Positions 26,871 to 35,479 of a DNA stretch of 64,000 bases are shown piece after piece. The stretch lies in assembly GCA_964419145.1 (NCBI GenBank), contig CAYQOM010000001.1, positions 124,001 through 188,000 on the forward strand, in the 5' to 3' direction. The stretch is from UBA2336 sp964419145 (GTDB lineage Bacteria; Bacteroidota; Bacteroidia; Cytophagales; Cyclobacteriaceae). Under the pieces are notes generated by a model. It ran no database searches. It was not told the DNA's origin and saw nothing but the letters and a program-made list of their open reading frames with translations. Positions within the stretch are counted from its first letter, which is position 1. Each line of letters starts with the position of its first letter. The position numbers were made by a program, and so were the translations under genes.

Positions 26871-27896
26871 TCAGTTGATTTTCACAATCGGTTTTAATGT
26901 TTCAGATACAAACACTTCTGTGCCGCCTTCATTATTTGAATAAATGATTAGTCCTTCCAGATCACTGCGATTTTTTAATATTTCGATAGCACGTTCATGG
27001 CCCATAACCATAAATGCCGTGGCCCAGGCATCGGCTGTAACGGCATCAGCTGCAAAAACAGATGCACTTAGAATTTCTTTTCGGGCGGGATAGCCCGTTT
27101 CCGGATCAATGGTGTGTGAATATTTTTTGCCATCTATTTCCCGATAATTAAAGTAATTGCCTGATGTGGTGAAAGATTTATCTTTTAAAGATGCATACGC
27201 TTTGAAAAAAAGATTATCACGTGTTGACGCTGGATCTAAAATGCCAATCTCCCAAGGCCTTTTTGTTTTCAGGTTTATACCACAAGCCATGCCTTCACCC
27301 CCAATTTCCACCAACATGTTTACAATGCCTTTTGCTTTCAAAAAATCTGTAATCACATCGGCCCCATATCCTTGACCGATGCCACCAAAATCAAGTTGCG
27401 TGCGGGCATCGGTTTTCCACACACTGTCGGCATTGAATTGAATTTTTTCAAAACCCACCACATCACGAATGGAATCCACCTGAAAATTATCTGGGTTAAG
27501 TGGCTCAGCCGGACCGAAACCCCAGGCATTCACCAAGGGCATTACGGTGGGGTCAAACGCGCCTGAAGATGCTGCGAAAACCTCACGGGATTTTTTGAGC
27601 ACTGGAAAAAAATAAGGAAGTGAAAATTTAAACCCTTCTCCCCGATTGAATTGGGTGATTTCAGCATTTGGCAAATAGGTGTTGATGCTTTGGTTCACCA
27701 CTTCGAGCAAGGAATCTACGGAAGGTTTAAAGTTTCTGCCCTGATTGTCAAAATAGGTGATATGATAGGTGGTTCCCATGGTTTTACCTTCAATCAGAAT
27801 AGCATCGGGAGCCTGGTTTTTCCTGTACAGCCAAACGGCAAAAACAGAAACAATCAATAAAATGCTATAGATGATGTTCTTCTTCCGGTTATCCAT
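26871..27896 (-). CDS. apbE: FAD:protein FMN transferase (ApbE)
   Basis: ApbE attaches FMN to a threonine of target proteins such as NqrB/C and RnfG. The 341-residue protein has one N-terminal membrane anchor (IIYSILLIVSVFAVWLY) with no lipobox cysteine. The family motifs follow: GKTMGTTYHITYF, DFGGIGQGYGADVITDFL, GVLVEIGGEG-like MLVEIGGEGMACG, SHTIDPETGYPA and the metal-binding AADAVTADAWATAFMVMG. An upstream in-frame TTG/ATG region would extend it by 34 residues into the ruvB promoter; the start at 27896 fits the signal anchor. No Nqr or Rnf target is seen in the window. Confidence 0.92.
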   Translation of the reverse strand: MDNRKKNIIYSILLIVSVFAVWLYRKNQAPDAILIEGKTMGTTYHITYFDNQGRNFKPSVDSLLEVVNQSINTYLPNAEITQFNRGEGFKFSLPYFFPVLKKSREVFAASSGAFDPTVMPLVNAWGFGPAEPLNPDNFQVDSIRDVVGFEKIQFNADSVWKTDARTQLDFGGIGQGYGADVITDFLKAKGIVNMLVEIGGEGMACGINLKTKRPWEIGILDPASTRDNLFFKAYASLKDKSFTTSGNYFNYREIDGKKYSHTIDPETGYPARKEILSASVFAADAVTADAWATAFMVMGHERAIEILKNRSDLEGLIIYSNNEGGTEVFVSETLKPIVKIN

Positions 27897-28001
27897 GAAT
27901 TGAAAAAATTGAAGGCGCAAGTTATGGAAATTGTCTAAATGCAACACTGTTGCTTTAAACAAAATACACGTGAATTGAGTACCTTCGCGAAACATCACAG
28001 C

Positions 28002-29033
28002 ATGCGCGAGGACTATTTGCAGGGAGATTCAGAAAACCAGACAGCTGCCGAAAAGGAGATTGAAAAGGCGCTCAGGCCACTTTCGTTCCACGATTTTACC
28101 GGACAACAAAAGGTAGTTGATAACATTAAAATATTTGTAGAAGCTGCCCGGCAACGGAATGAATCGTTGGATCACGTGCTGTTGCATGGCCCTCCGGGAC
28201 TGGGTAAAACTACCTTGTCGTACATCATTGCCAACGAGCTCGAAACCAACATCAAAATCACATCCGGCCCTGTACTGGACAAACCCAGCGACCTGGCCGG
28301 TTTGCTCACCAACCTGGAAACAAACGATGTATTGTTTATCGATGAGATTCACCGGCTGAATCCAATTGTAGAGGAGTATTTGTACTCCGCTATGGAAGAT
28401 TTCAAAATCGACATCATGCTGGATACCGGCCCGAATGCTCGCTCAATTCAGATTGGGTTGAATCCCTTTACATTGATAGGCGCCACCACGCGTGCCGGGT
28501 TATTAACTTCGCCACTCCGGGCGCGCTTTGGTATCAATGCACGATTGGAATATTACGATTCAACGCTGCTTCAAAAAATTATCAATCGTTCTGCTACCAT
28601 CTTAAATACTCCGATTGATACAGAAGCTGCTTTTGAAATTGCACGAAGAAGCAGAGGAACACCACGTATTGCCAACAACCTGCTGCGCAGAACTCGCGAC
28701 TTTGCCCAAATAAAAGGCGATGGAACGATAACCCTTGCCATTGCACAATTGGCGCTGAATGCACTTGATGTAGATGAACACGGGCTGGATGATATGGATA
28801 ACCGCATTCTGCTTACCATCATTGAAAAGTTTAAAGGCGGGCCGGTGGGGATCTCCACGATTGCTACTGCTGTTGGTGAAGAGGGTGAAACCATTGAAGA
28901 AGTGTACGAACCCTTTCTGATTCAGGAAGGATACATCAAACGAACATCACGCGGACGTGAGGCAACGGAGTTAGCGTACAAGCATCTGAAAATAGTTCCT
29001 CCGCAAAGCAAACGGCCGGGTTTGTTCGATTGA
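28002..29033 (+). CDS. ruvB: Holliday junction branch-migration helicase RuvB
   Basis: RuvB is the AAA+ motor that drives branch migration with RuvA before resolution. The 343-residue protein has Walker A GPPGLGKTTLS (~62), Walker B VLFIDEIHRL, sensor 1 IGATTRAGLLTSPLRARFG including the arginine finger, and the C-terminal winged helix ending RTSRGREATELAYKHL. An earlier in-frame start at 27939 lies in the spacer shared with apbE; the ATG at 28002 gives the normal N-terminus. Its stop is followed after four bases by the left end of the GxxExxY cassette. The resolvase-like ruvX is elsewhere (44896). Confidence 0.96.
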   Translation: MREDYLQGDSENQTAAEKEIEKALRPLSFHDFTGQQKVVDNIKIFVEAARQRNESLDHVLLHGPPGLGKTTLSYIIANELETNIKITSGPVLDKPSDLAGLLTNLETNDVLFIDEIHRLNPIVEEYLYSAMEDFKIDIMLDTGPNARSIQIGLNPFTLIGATTRAGLLTSPLRARFGINARLEYYDSTLLQKIINRSATILNTPIDTEAAFEIARRSRGTPRIANNLLRRTRDFAQIKGDGTITLAIAQLALNALDVDEHGLDDMDNRILLTIIEKFKGGPVGISTIATAVGEEGETIEEVYEPFLIQEGYIKRTSRGREATELAYKHLKIVPPQSKRPGLFD

Positions 29034-29037
29034 TATC

Positions 29038-29062
29038 TGCCACGAAGACACCAAGACACAAT
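29038..29062. repeat. Left inverted repeat of GxxExxY cassette
   Basis: This 25-base sequence (TGCCACGAAGACACCAAG...) matches the inverse complement of 29451-29475 at 21 of 25 positions. Its last two bases are the first bases of the GxxExxY start codon. Confidence 0.75.
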
Positions 29063-29450
29063 GGAATTTGAAGCCTTGACTGATGAAGAAGAAAAAATTG
29101 GTAAAGCCATTGTGAATGCCGCTTTTAAAATTCATAAAGAACTTGGTCCCGGTTTGCTGGAAAAGATATACGAGGTTTGCCTTGCACACGAATTGAGAAA
29201 AGATTGGGAGGTGGCTCGTCAGGTTGACATACCAATTGTATACGATGGGATTGTTTTTGATGAGGGGTTGAGACTTGATCTTTTAGTTGGCAGAAAAGTA
29301 ATCGTAGAAATAAAGGCTGTTGACGAAGTCAATCCCGTCTGGCAGGCACAAATTTTAAGTCATTTAAAATTGACAAACTTGCGATTGGGCTACCTCATTA
29401 ACTTCAATGTGCCCCTAATCAAACAGGGTATCAAACGTATAATCATATAA
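29061..29450 (+). CDS. GxxExxY family protein (PD-(D/E)XK nuclease-like)
   Basis: This 129-residue protein carries the defining motif GPGLLEKIYE and the nuclease-like core GLRLDLLVGRKVIVEIKAV (D and ExK at ~78-92). It ends with LRLGYLINFNVPLIKQGIKRI. The family is very common in Bacteroidota and other environmental bacteria; no function is established. The PD-(D/E)XK arrangement suggests an active or former nuclease. The gene sits alone between ruvB and queG and fills the whole space between two inverted repeats, so the gene plus repeats behaves like an inserted cassette. Confidence 0.88.
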   Translation: MEFEALTDEEEKIGKAIVNAAFKIHKELGPGLLEKIYEVCLAHELRKDWEVARQVDIPIVYDGIVFDEGLRLDLLVGRKVIVEIKAVDEVNPVWQAQILSHLKLTNLRLGYLINFNVPLIKQGIKRIII

Positions 29451-29475
29451 TTTGTGCCTTAGTGTCTTTGTGGCA
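29451..29475. repeat. Right inverted repeat of GxxExxY cassette
   Basis: The inverse copy of 29038-29062 begins right after the GxxExxY stop codon. Its last base is the A of the queG ATG, so it supplies the whole 5' context of queG. Confidence 0.75.
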
Positions 29476-30395
29476 TGAAAGAAAGAAACACAGCCTATAT
29501 AAAAAATTTTGCCTCAGAGCTAGGCTTTAGCTTTTGCGGCATATCCAAAGCTGAATTCCTGGAAGAAGAGGCTCCAAAACTCGAAGCCTGGCTTAAACGC
29601 GGCTACCAGGGCAAAATGCAGTACCTCGAAAATCATTTCGACAAGCGGCTTGATCCGACCAAACTGGTGCCCGGAGCAAAATCGGTGATCAGTCTGGTGT
29701 ATAACTATTATCCAAAAAAAGATCTGGCTCAACCAAACAATCTTAAAATTGCCAAGTATGCCTATGGTGAAGACTATCACTTTGTCATCAAGGAGAAACT
29801 CAAAGAATTTCTTCAGCGAATTCAGGATGAAATTGGTGATGTGAATGGTCGGGTATTCGTTGACTCTGCACCGGTTATGGAGCGCGCGTGGGCAAAAAAA
29901 TCAGGCTTGGGATGGATTGGGAAAAATTCTTTGCTCTTGAATCGCTCCATGGGCAGTTTTTTCTTCCTGGCTGAAATGATTCTTGACCTTGAATTGGAAT
30001 ATGATGGCCCGATAAAAGATTATTGTGGCACCTGTACGGCTTGTATGGATGCATGTCCTACAGACGCAATACCTGAACCTTACGTGGTAGATGGCAGCAA
30101 ATGCATTTCATACTTCACCATTGAGTTGAAGGAAGAAATACCCAACGAAGTAAAAGGGAAATTCGAAAACTGGATTTTCGGGTGCGACATCTGCCAGGAT
30201 GTATGCCCGTGGAATCGCTTTTCACAACCGCATAATGAGTCACGCTTTCTACCTCACCCCGATCTTGAGCACATGTCGCAAAACGACTGGCACGAAATCA
30301 CAGAAGAAGTTTTTCGAAAAGTATTTAAGAAATCGGCAGTGAAGCGTACCGGCTTTACAGGTTTGAAAAGAAATATTGAGTTTGTAAAGAAGTAA
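29475..30395 (+). CDS. queG: Epoxyqueuosine reductase
   Basis: QueG reduces epoxyqueuosine to queuosine in the wobble position of certain tRNAs, using cobalamin and two [4Fe-4S] clusters. The 306-residue protein has RVFVDSAPVMERAWAKKSGL, LGWIGKNSLL, and the ferredoxin motifs CGTCTACMDACPTDA and GCDICQDVCPWN. It is shorter than E. coli QueG (379) because the C-terminal HEAT-like extension is absent, which is usual for this phylum. It is downstream of the GxxExxY cassette and ends directly against a convergent gene. Confidence 0.95.
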   Translation: MKERNTAYIKNFASELGFSFCGISKAEFLEEEAPKLEAWLKRGYQGKMQYLENHFDKRLDPTKLVPGAKSVISLVYNYYPKKDLAQPNNLKIAKYAYGEDYHFVIKEKLKEFLQRIQDEIGDVNGRVFVDSAPVMERAWAKKSGLGWIGKNSLLLNRSMGSFFFLAEMILDLELEYDGPIKDYCGTCTACMDACPTDAIPEPYVVDGSKCISYFTIELKEEIPNEVKGKFENWIFGCDICQDVCPWNRFSQPHNESRFLPHPDLEHMSQNDWHEITEEVFRKVFKKSAVKRTGFTGLKRNIEFVKK

Positions 30396-30740
30396 TTACT
30401 TCATAATCGTAGCAACTTCATCTGCAACCTTCTGATTAAACTCAAAAGCCAATCGTTGATGATTAACAAGGTCAATGATGGTTCCGATTAAACACAATCC
30501 ACCCGTAAAAAGGTAAAGCAAACCCATACCAATCTGGCCAAGCAAAAAACGATGTACACCGGCAACAACGATTAACCCAAGCAGCGCTGTGATCAAAATC
30601 ACTTGCGGATCTTTTCTACGGGTACGATAAACATTTGCAAAGTTTCTGGCCTTTTCATCATCCCAATCTTTAATCAGGTTTTGAACATATACCATCTCTT
30701 CGCCTGTTAGTTCAGGGAGTACATCAGTTACTTTTGCCAT
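30396..30740 (-). CDS. TM2 domain protein
   Basis: This 114-residue protein has a soluble N-terminal half (LTGEEMVYVQNLIKDWDDEK) and a TM2 domain: VILITALLGLIVVAGVHRFLLGQIGMGLLYLFTGGLCLIGTIIDL (~53-97), with the polar HRF...G turn between two helices. The function of TM2 proteins is unknown in bacteria. Its start overlaps the end of the upstream DUF2752 gene by 17 bases. TM2 and DUF2752 genes often occur together, which supports a shared membrane role. Confidence 0.8.
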   Translation of the reverse strand: MAKVTDVLPELTGEEMVYVQNLIKDWDDEKARNFANVYRTRRKDPQVILITALLGLIVVAGVHRFLLGQIGMGLLYLFTGGLCLIGTIIDLVNHQRLAFEFNQKVADEVATIMK

Positions 30741-31035
30741 AGGGTTTGTTTGATTTGAGGGTAAGTGAAATTATCCGATAAGTTAAAACAATAACCGCGA
30801 ATATTCCTAACGGGTGCGCACGCCACGACTGAAGAATTTCACCTTTAAACAACCACGCAATTGATTTGCCCAATCCACAACCGGGGCAAAAATCAAAACC
30901 GAGGTTACTTAATGGACATAACGTAAAATGACTTTGAGTCGCAGGTTGATAAAACGCCAGAGCAATCAACGCCACCGTCCAGAATAGAGCTTCTGGAGGA
31001 ACATATCGAAAGAACACGGAAAGTTTTGAAAACAC
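30724..31035 (-). CDS. DUF2752 membrane protein
   Basis: This protein has the DUF2752 hallmark LCPLSNLGFDFCPGCGLGKSIAWLFKGE, with the conserved CPGCGxG turn between two membrane helices, and a C-terminal helix (PLGIFAVIVLTYRIISL). There is no ATG near the 5' end. GTG codons at 31035 and 31017 are the best starts. A TTG at 31071 would begin inside the upstream terminator hairpin, so it was rejected. The length is about 103 residues. The function is unknown; the gene overlaps the TM2 gene and should be co-transcribed with it. Confidence 0.75.
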   Translation of the reverse strand: MFSKLSVFFRYVPPEALFWTVALIALAFYQPATQSHFTLCPLSNLGFDFCPGCGLGKSIAWLFKGEILQSWRAHPLGIFAVIVLTYRIISLTLKSNKPYGKSN

Positions 31036-31045
31036 TAACGAATAT

Positions 31046-31076
31046 AAATTAAAACCCCCTTGTTTTGGCAAGGGGG
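31046..31076 (-). terminator. Terminator after the 61-residue gene
   Basis: CCCCCTTG (31055-31062) pairs with CAAGGGGG (31069-31076); on the minus strand TTTTAATTT follows. Confidence 0.85.
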
Positions 31077-31092
31077 CTGATGAAACAAATTT

Positions 31093-31278
31093 TTAAGCTA
31101 CTACAAAACAGCGATTCAAAATCGCCTCGTACTGATTCCCAAACCTGGCATAACACCAATGTTTGAGCTCCCGGATGTCATCGCCAATCAACAGGTTGAT
31201 GGCCTTTCGCAGCTCCTTTTCAAAGAGCTGAGCGTCAAAACTCACCTTGGTGAGTACCTTCTTGACATAATTTAGCAT
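31093..31278 (-). CDS. Conserved small protein, function unknown
   Basis: The 61-residue protein (MLNYVKKVLTKVSFDAQLF, then KELRKAINLLIGDDIRELKH) is mostly helical and charged, with WCYARFGNQYEAIL near the end. I recall near-identical small proteins in many Bacteroidota genomes, always called hypothetical. It has its own terminator. No partner is evident. A cytoplasmic location is likely, because no signal or membrane segment is seen. Confidence 0.7.
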   Translation of the reverse strand: MLNYVKKVLTKVSFDAQLFEKELRKAINLLIGDDIRELKHWCYARFGNQYEAILNRCFVVA

Positions 31279-31365
31279 CGCAATACGTAATGAACGGTTA
31301 AAAAATTAGTTATGCTTGCAACAGTTAAATTTAACATGGAGTTAAATCAACTGAAAGAACATTTT

Positions 31366-31373
31366 TAGTTTTG
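31366..31373 (+). promoter_or_regulatory. -7 box (TAGTTTTG) for batD-like gene
   Basis: A TAnnTTTG match lies 30 bases before the start codon of the BatD gene. No convincing -33 element was seen. Confidence 0.45.
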
Positions 31374-31402
31374 TAACGATCATTTTGGTACAGAGATTGA
31401 GT

Positions 31403-32851
31403 ATGAGGCCGGATTTTTCGATAAACGTTATTTTTACACTGCTATCAGCCCTGTTGAGCGTAACGTTCACTTACGGACAGGATATTCAGATCACCTTAGG
31501 GCCCGATGAAATCGGTCAGAACCAGGCATGGACCATAACCGTATCGGTCCAAAACGAGCGCCTGAAGAGCATTGACAACTTTCCGGATATTGATGGATTC
31601 TCAAAAGCCGGACAATCCACCTCCTCACAAACCAGTATCATCAATGGGCAAATTTCCTCCTCGCAAAGCATCATCATGTCGTATTTCCCTTCGCGGCAAG
31701 GCACGATAACGGTTCCGGCCTTTAAAATGAAAGTGAATGACCAGGTGATCTCCTCGCCCGGAAAAAAAGTGAAAGTTGGCGCACCCGTTACACAGCAACG
31801 CCAGGTAGATCCGTTCAGAAGTTTTTTTGAACGCGACAATGTATATGGGGCACCGCCAACCGAATACATCGATATTAAAGAGGATGCCTTTCTGGCACTT
31901 ACCACAAGCAAAGATGAGGTGTATATTGGTGAAGGCGTGAATGCCATACTTGGATTTTATGTAGCGGAAGACAATAAAGCGCCTTTGTACTGGCACGACA
32001 TCAGCAAACAAATTTCTGATATCCTTAAAAACTTAAAACCGGCTAATTGTTGGGAAGAGAATTTCAACATAGAAAATATTGAAGGAGAACGAATAACCTT
32101 AAATGGCAAGTTGTACACGCGTTACAAAATGTACCAAGCAACTTTTTATCCAATCAATACTGAACCGATTGTGTTTCCAAGCGTGCCGCTGGAAATGAAA
32201 AAATATAAAGTGGCGAAAAATCCATCCTTCTTTGGGCAAAATCGGCAGGAGGACTTGAAAACGTTTTACTCCAAATCAAAAACGGTGAAAGTAAAAGAAT
32301 TGCCGCCACATCCATTAAGCAAACAAGTGGCCGTTGGCGATTATCGGTTGGAAGAAAAAATAAGTTCAACCGCTTTGCAGACCGGAAAAAGTTTTTCGTA
32401 CGATTTCATTATTTACGGAGAAGGGAATATTTCATCCATTGAAAAACCGAATGTAAAAAACACGATCAACTTTGATTTTTACGAACCCAACGTTCGGCAA
32501 AACATCAGGCGCGATGCGAACCGGGTAATGGGAAGCAAATCGTTCAGCTATTTTATTATTCCCAAGGAACCAGGCGAATTTAAACTGGCCGATGATTTTC
32601 AATGGATTTTCTTCAATCCCGTAAAAGCAACATACGATACACTGAAAGCAACCGCTTCCGTGGTGGTGGAAGGTGAAAGCTTGAAAAATGAAGTAATTGA
32701 ATCCGTTGATGGTGGCTCTTTCTACGATCGCATCAATATGGCTGACAATACCCTTCGCGCTACTGGCGATGACCGTTGGCTTATGATTTTAATGAACAGC
32801 TTTATTTTGGTGATGTTGGCAGGATCGGCCTATCTTGTGTTCAAGAAATAA
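31403..32851 (+). CDS. BatD family protein
   Basis: The 482-residue protein has a signal peptide (ending SVTFTYGQ), then repeated beta-sandwich domains with the BatD pattern: LGPDEIGQNQAWTITVSVQN, FPDIDGFSKAGQSTSSQTSI and FPSRQGTITVPAF. A second copy of the oxygen-tolerance style strands (YDFIIYGEGNISSIEKPNV) follows. A single C-terminal membrane helix (LMILMNSFILVMLAGSAYLVF) holds it in the membrane facing the periplasm. BatD usually works with the MoxR and von Willebrand domain proteins BatA/BatB; none are next to it here. An upstream in-frame start six codons earlier is possible. Confidence 0.85.
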   Translation: MRPDFSINVIFTLLSALLSVTFTYGQDIQITLGPDEIGQNQAWTITVSVQNERLKSIDNFPDIDGFSKAGQSTSSQTSIINGQISSSQSIIMSYFPSRQGTITVPAFKMKVNDQVISSPGKKVKVGAPVTQQRQVDPFRSFFERDNVYGAPPTEYIDIKEDAFLALTTSKDEVYIGEGVNAILGFYVAEDNKAPLYWHDISKQISDILKNLKPANCWEENFNIENIEGERITLNGKLYTRYKMYQATFYPINTEPIVFPSVPLEMKKYKVAKNPSFFGQNRQEDLKTFYSKSKTVKVKELPPHPLSKQVAVGDYRLEEKISSTALQTGKSFSYDFIIYGEGNISSIEKPNVKNTINFDFYEPNVRQNIRRDANRVMGSKSFSYFIIPKEPGEFKLADDFQWIFFNPVKATYDTLKATASVVVEGESLKNEVIESVDGGSFYDRINMADNTLRATGDDRWLMILMNSFILVMLAGSAYLVFKK

Positions 32852-32907
32852 TTCAAAATTCAAGAATCAAAGTCTAAAACTTTGAACCCATCCAATAAAT
32901 TTTGAAT
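32851..32907. repeat. AT-rich quasi-palindrome between batD and aroC
   Basis: ATTCAAAATT (32851-32860) is the exact inverse complement of 32898-32907, with a further CAAAGT/ACTTTG hairpin inside. The sequence shares ATTCAAAATTC and AAAGTCTA with the element at 54194-54300. Confidence 0.5.
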
Positions 32908-32923
32908 ATTGATTTTTGAATGA

Positions 32924-33994
32924 ATGAATACCTACGGTAAAATTTTTCGCATTACAACGTTTGGTGAATCGCATGGACCTGCAATAGGTGCAGTGATTGA
33001 CGGTTGCCCGGCCGGATTGGAAATTGATGAACGTTTCATCCAGGCTGAGTTGGACCGCAGAAAGCCCGGTCAATCGAAAATAACCACGCAACGCAAAGAA
33101 GCGGATACATTCAAAATTCTCAGCGGTGTTTTTGAAGGAAAAACTACCGGAGCACCGGTTGCTCTCGTAATTGAAAATCAGGATCAGCGCAGCAAAGATT
33201 ACAGCCATCTTGAAAACACCTTTCGTCCTTCGCATGCCGATTACACGTACGAGACAAAATACGGCATGCGCGACTACCGAGGTGGTGGAAGAAGTTCCGC
33301 ACGTGAGACAGCCGCACGTGTAGCAGCCGGTGCCATCGCCAAATTATTGCTGAGAAAAGAATCCATTGACATTCGTGCTTACGTTTCGAAGGTTGGTACT
33401 ATCCAGGCGCCTTTCTATACGCAACTTGATCTTTCTAAAACAGAAGATAACATCGTACGTTGCCCTGATCAGGCAACAGCAGAAAAAATGATTGCCCTGA
33501 TTGATGAAACCCGTTTAAACCGTGATACGATTGGCGGTGTGGTTACCTGCGTAATCAAAAATACTCCGGCTGGTTTAGGCGAACCCGTGTTCGATAAACT
33601 TCATGCCGAACTCGGCAAAGCCATGCTCAGCATCAATGCCGTAAAAGGTTTTGAGTATGGAAGCGGATTTGAAGGAACAACCTTAACCGGATCGCAACAC
33701 AACGATGAGTTTGTTAAGGAAGGCGGTAAGATCAGAACCAAAACCAATCACTCGGGTGGTGTACAAGGCGGCATCAGCAATGGAGAAGATATTTATTTCA
33801 ACGTGGCGTTTAAGCCGGTGGCCACCATTATGCAAGATCAACAAAGTGTAGACAAAGAAGGAAACGAAGTATCGGTAAGCGGCAAAGGAAGACACGACCC
33901 GTGTGTGGTTCCGCGCGCTGTACCGATTGTTGAGGCCATGGCAGCCCTGGTGCTGGCCGATTTTCTGCTGCGCGCAAAAGTTTCGCGGATATAA
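32924..33994 (+). CDS. aroC: Chorismate synthase
   Basis: AroC makes chorismate from EPSP with reduced FMN, the last shikimate step. The 356-residue protein shows the three family signatures: FGESHGPAIGAVIDGCPAG (~12), RPSHADYTYETKYGMRDYRG with GGRSSARETAARVAAGAIAK, and GRHDPCVVPRAVPIVEAMAA. The length is normal. The TPM-domain gene starts on the base after its stop codon. Confidence 0.97.
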   Translation: MNTYGKIFRITTFGESHGPAIGAVIDGCPAGLEIDERFIQAELDRRKPGQSKITTQRKEADTFKILSGVFEGKTTGAPVALVIENQDQRSKDYSHLENTFRPSHADYTYETKYGMRDYRGGGRSSARETAARVAAGAIAKLLLRKESIDIRAYVSKVGTIQAPFYTQLDLSKTEDNIVRCPDQATAEKMIALIDETRLNRDTIGGVVTCVIKNTPAGLGEPVFDKLHAELGKAMLSINAVKGFEYGSGFEGTTLTGSQHNDEFVKEGGKIRTKTNHSGGVQGGISNGEDIYFNVAFKPVATIMQDQQSVDKEGNEVSVSGKGRHDPCVVPRAVPIVEAMAALVLADFLLRAKVSRI

Positions 33995-35410
33995 ATGAAA
34001 AAAATTTTACTCCTGGTACTGATATGCATTTCGCTATCGGTGCATGCACAAGTGTTTACGGTTGAAACCGTACCCAATACCAAGCTGATAAACAACAGTT
34101 ACGTCAGCGATCCAACAAAAATTTTGCACGACACCACAGTAAGCCGCATCAATCAAATGTTGCGCGACCTGGAGAAAGCAGCTACGGCACAGGTGGCCGT
34201 TGTAATGCTTCCTTCCATTGGCGAAGAAGATCATGTTGATTTTGCACAACGTCTTTTCCGCTATTGGGGAATCGGGCAAGCCAGTAACGACAATGGATTA
34301 TTGATTCTGTTCATCATGGATCAGCGAACCATCCGGTTTCATACCGGTTACGGCATTGAGGGCGTTTTGCCCGATGCTACCTGTAAGCGAATTCAACAAC
34401 GGTTTATGGTGCCACGATTCAAGGAGGGTGATTACAATACCGGAATGTTTCGCGGCATTGAGGCCACGGTTTCCATTCTTTCCAAACCGGAAGCCATCGA
34501 AGAGTTATTTGCGCGTGACACCTCGCAAGATCATTACGCGTATGTGGCCATGGCCGTTGTGTATACGGTTGTTATTGTGATAATTTTTCTAATCCTGATT
34601 TTTTCTTCAAAGTTCAAACCCTCCTCTGATTATCCCAGGGTTACATTGACACGTTTACATTGGCTATTTCTATACGTTTTCTTACCCTTGGCTTTATTCT
34701 TCGCTGCTTACAATTTAAAGTGGTCGTTTTCAATTTTCCTGATAACCGCTTACTCCCTCATCATTTTGTGGTTCATTGAACGTTACATTCGAGTTGCCGC
34801 TATCGGGAAAAAGTTTGTGTTGAATGGCCAGCAACAAGATGCCTACAACTTTATGAACGGGCAGAAAATTTATTGGATACTGGCGGCTGTGTTTTTTCCG
34901 TTGCCCATGATTGTGTTGTACCAAATATTCCGCAGTAAACGAAATAGTTTCCGGAATCATCCCCGCACATGTAAAAAATGCAAAGCATCAACGGTAAAAC
35001 TTTCAGAAGCGCAGGAAGATGAATTTTTGAAAGAAGGACAAATAACAGAAGAGAAAGTAGGCACAATCGACTATGATGTTTGGAAATGTAATTCCTGCGG
35101 ATCAACTGAAATCCTCCGGTACCCAAATAAAAAATCAAAATTTACTACCTGCCCGAAATGCAGCTTCATGGCTTACCATTTTGGTGCCAGGCGAACCATT
35201 GAACGCGCTTCTTATACTTCCGATGGATATGGTGAAGAAGAGCGTACCTGTATGCATTGCGGGCATCACCACATCGATAAATTTATCATTCCCATGCTGG
35301 TCATGTCTTCTTCATCAGATAGTGGCAGCAGTTCATCATCATCAAGCGATAGCGGAGGAAGCTGGGGTGGCGGTGACTCCGGTGGCGGTGGTGCGAGCAG
35401 CAGCTGGTAA
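33995..35410 (+). CDS. TPM domain membrane protein with zinc ribbons and Gly/Ser tail
   Basis: A signal peptide (MKKILLLVLICISLSVHAQ) leads to a periplasmic TPM domain (about 40-160). Its QVAVVMLPSIGEEDHVDFA and RTIRFHTGYGIEGVLPDATC are family hallmarks. Several membrane helices follow (about 190-320). Then come three CxxC-type pairs, in CKKCKA, CNSCGS and CPKCSF, and CMHCGHH, likely zinc ribbons. The last ~40 residues are a Ser/Gly run ending SSW, as in other TPM (YgcG-like) proteins. Family function is uncertain; a link to photosystem repair in plants does not transfer. It abuts aroC and is probably co-transcribed. Confidence 0.88.
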   Translation: MKKILLLVLICISLSVHAQVFTVETVPNTKLINNSYVSDPTKILHDTTVSRINQMLRDLEKAATAQVAVVMLPSIGEEDHVDFAQRLFRYWGIGQASNDNGLLILFIMDQRTIRFHTGYGIEGVLPDATCKRIQQRFMVPRFKEGDYNTGMFRGIEATVSILSKPEAIEELFARDTSQDHYAYVAMAVVYTVVIVIIFLILIFSSKFKPSSDYPRVTLTRLHWLFLYVFLPLALFFAAYNLKWSFSIFLITAYSLIILWFIERYIRVAAIGKKFVLNGQQQDAYNFMNGQKIYWILAAVFFPLPMIVLYQIFRSKRNSFRNHPRTCKKCKASTVKLSEAQEDEFLKEGQITEEKVGTIDYDVWKCNSCGSTEILRYPNKKSKFTTCPKCSFMAYHFGARRTIERASYTSDGYGEEERTCMHCGHHHIDKFIIPMLVMSSSSDSGSSSSSSSDSGGSWGGGDSGGGGASSSW

Positions 35411-35479
35411 ACTGCTCCGAAGCACCCATTAATACAAATTAAGGGGTGCATCTTTTGTAAATACTCTTATTTTTAGGCC

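Noticed and set aside
31036..31071. TTG start for the DUF2752 gene
   Set aside because: It would start within the upstream terminator hairpin; GTG codons at 31035 or 31017 are better.
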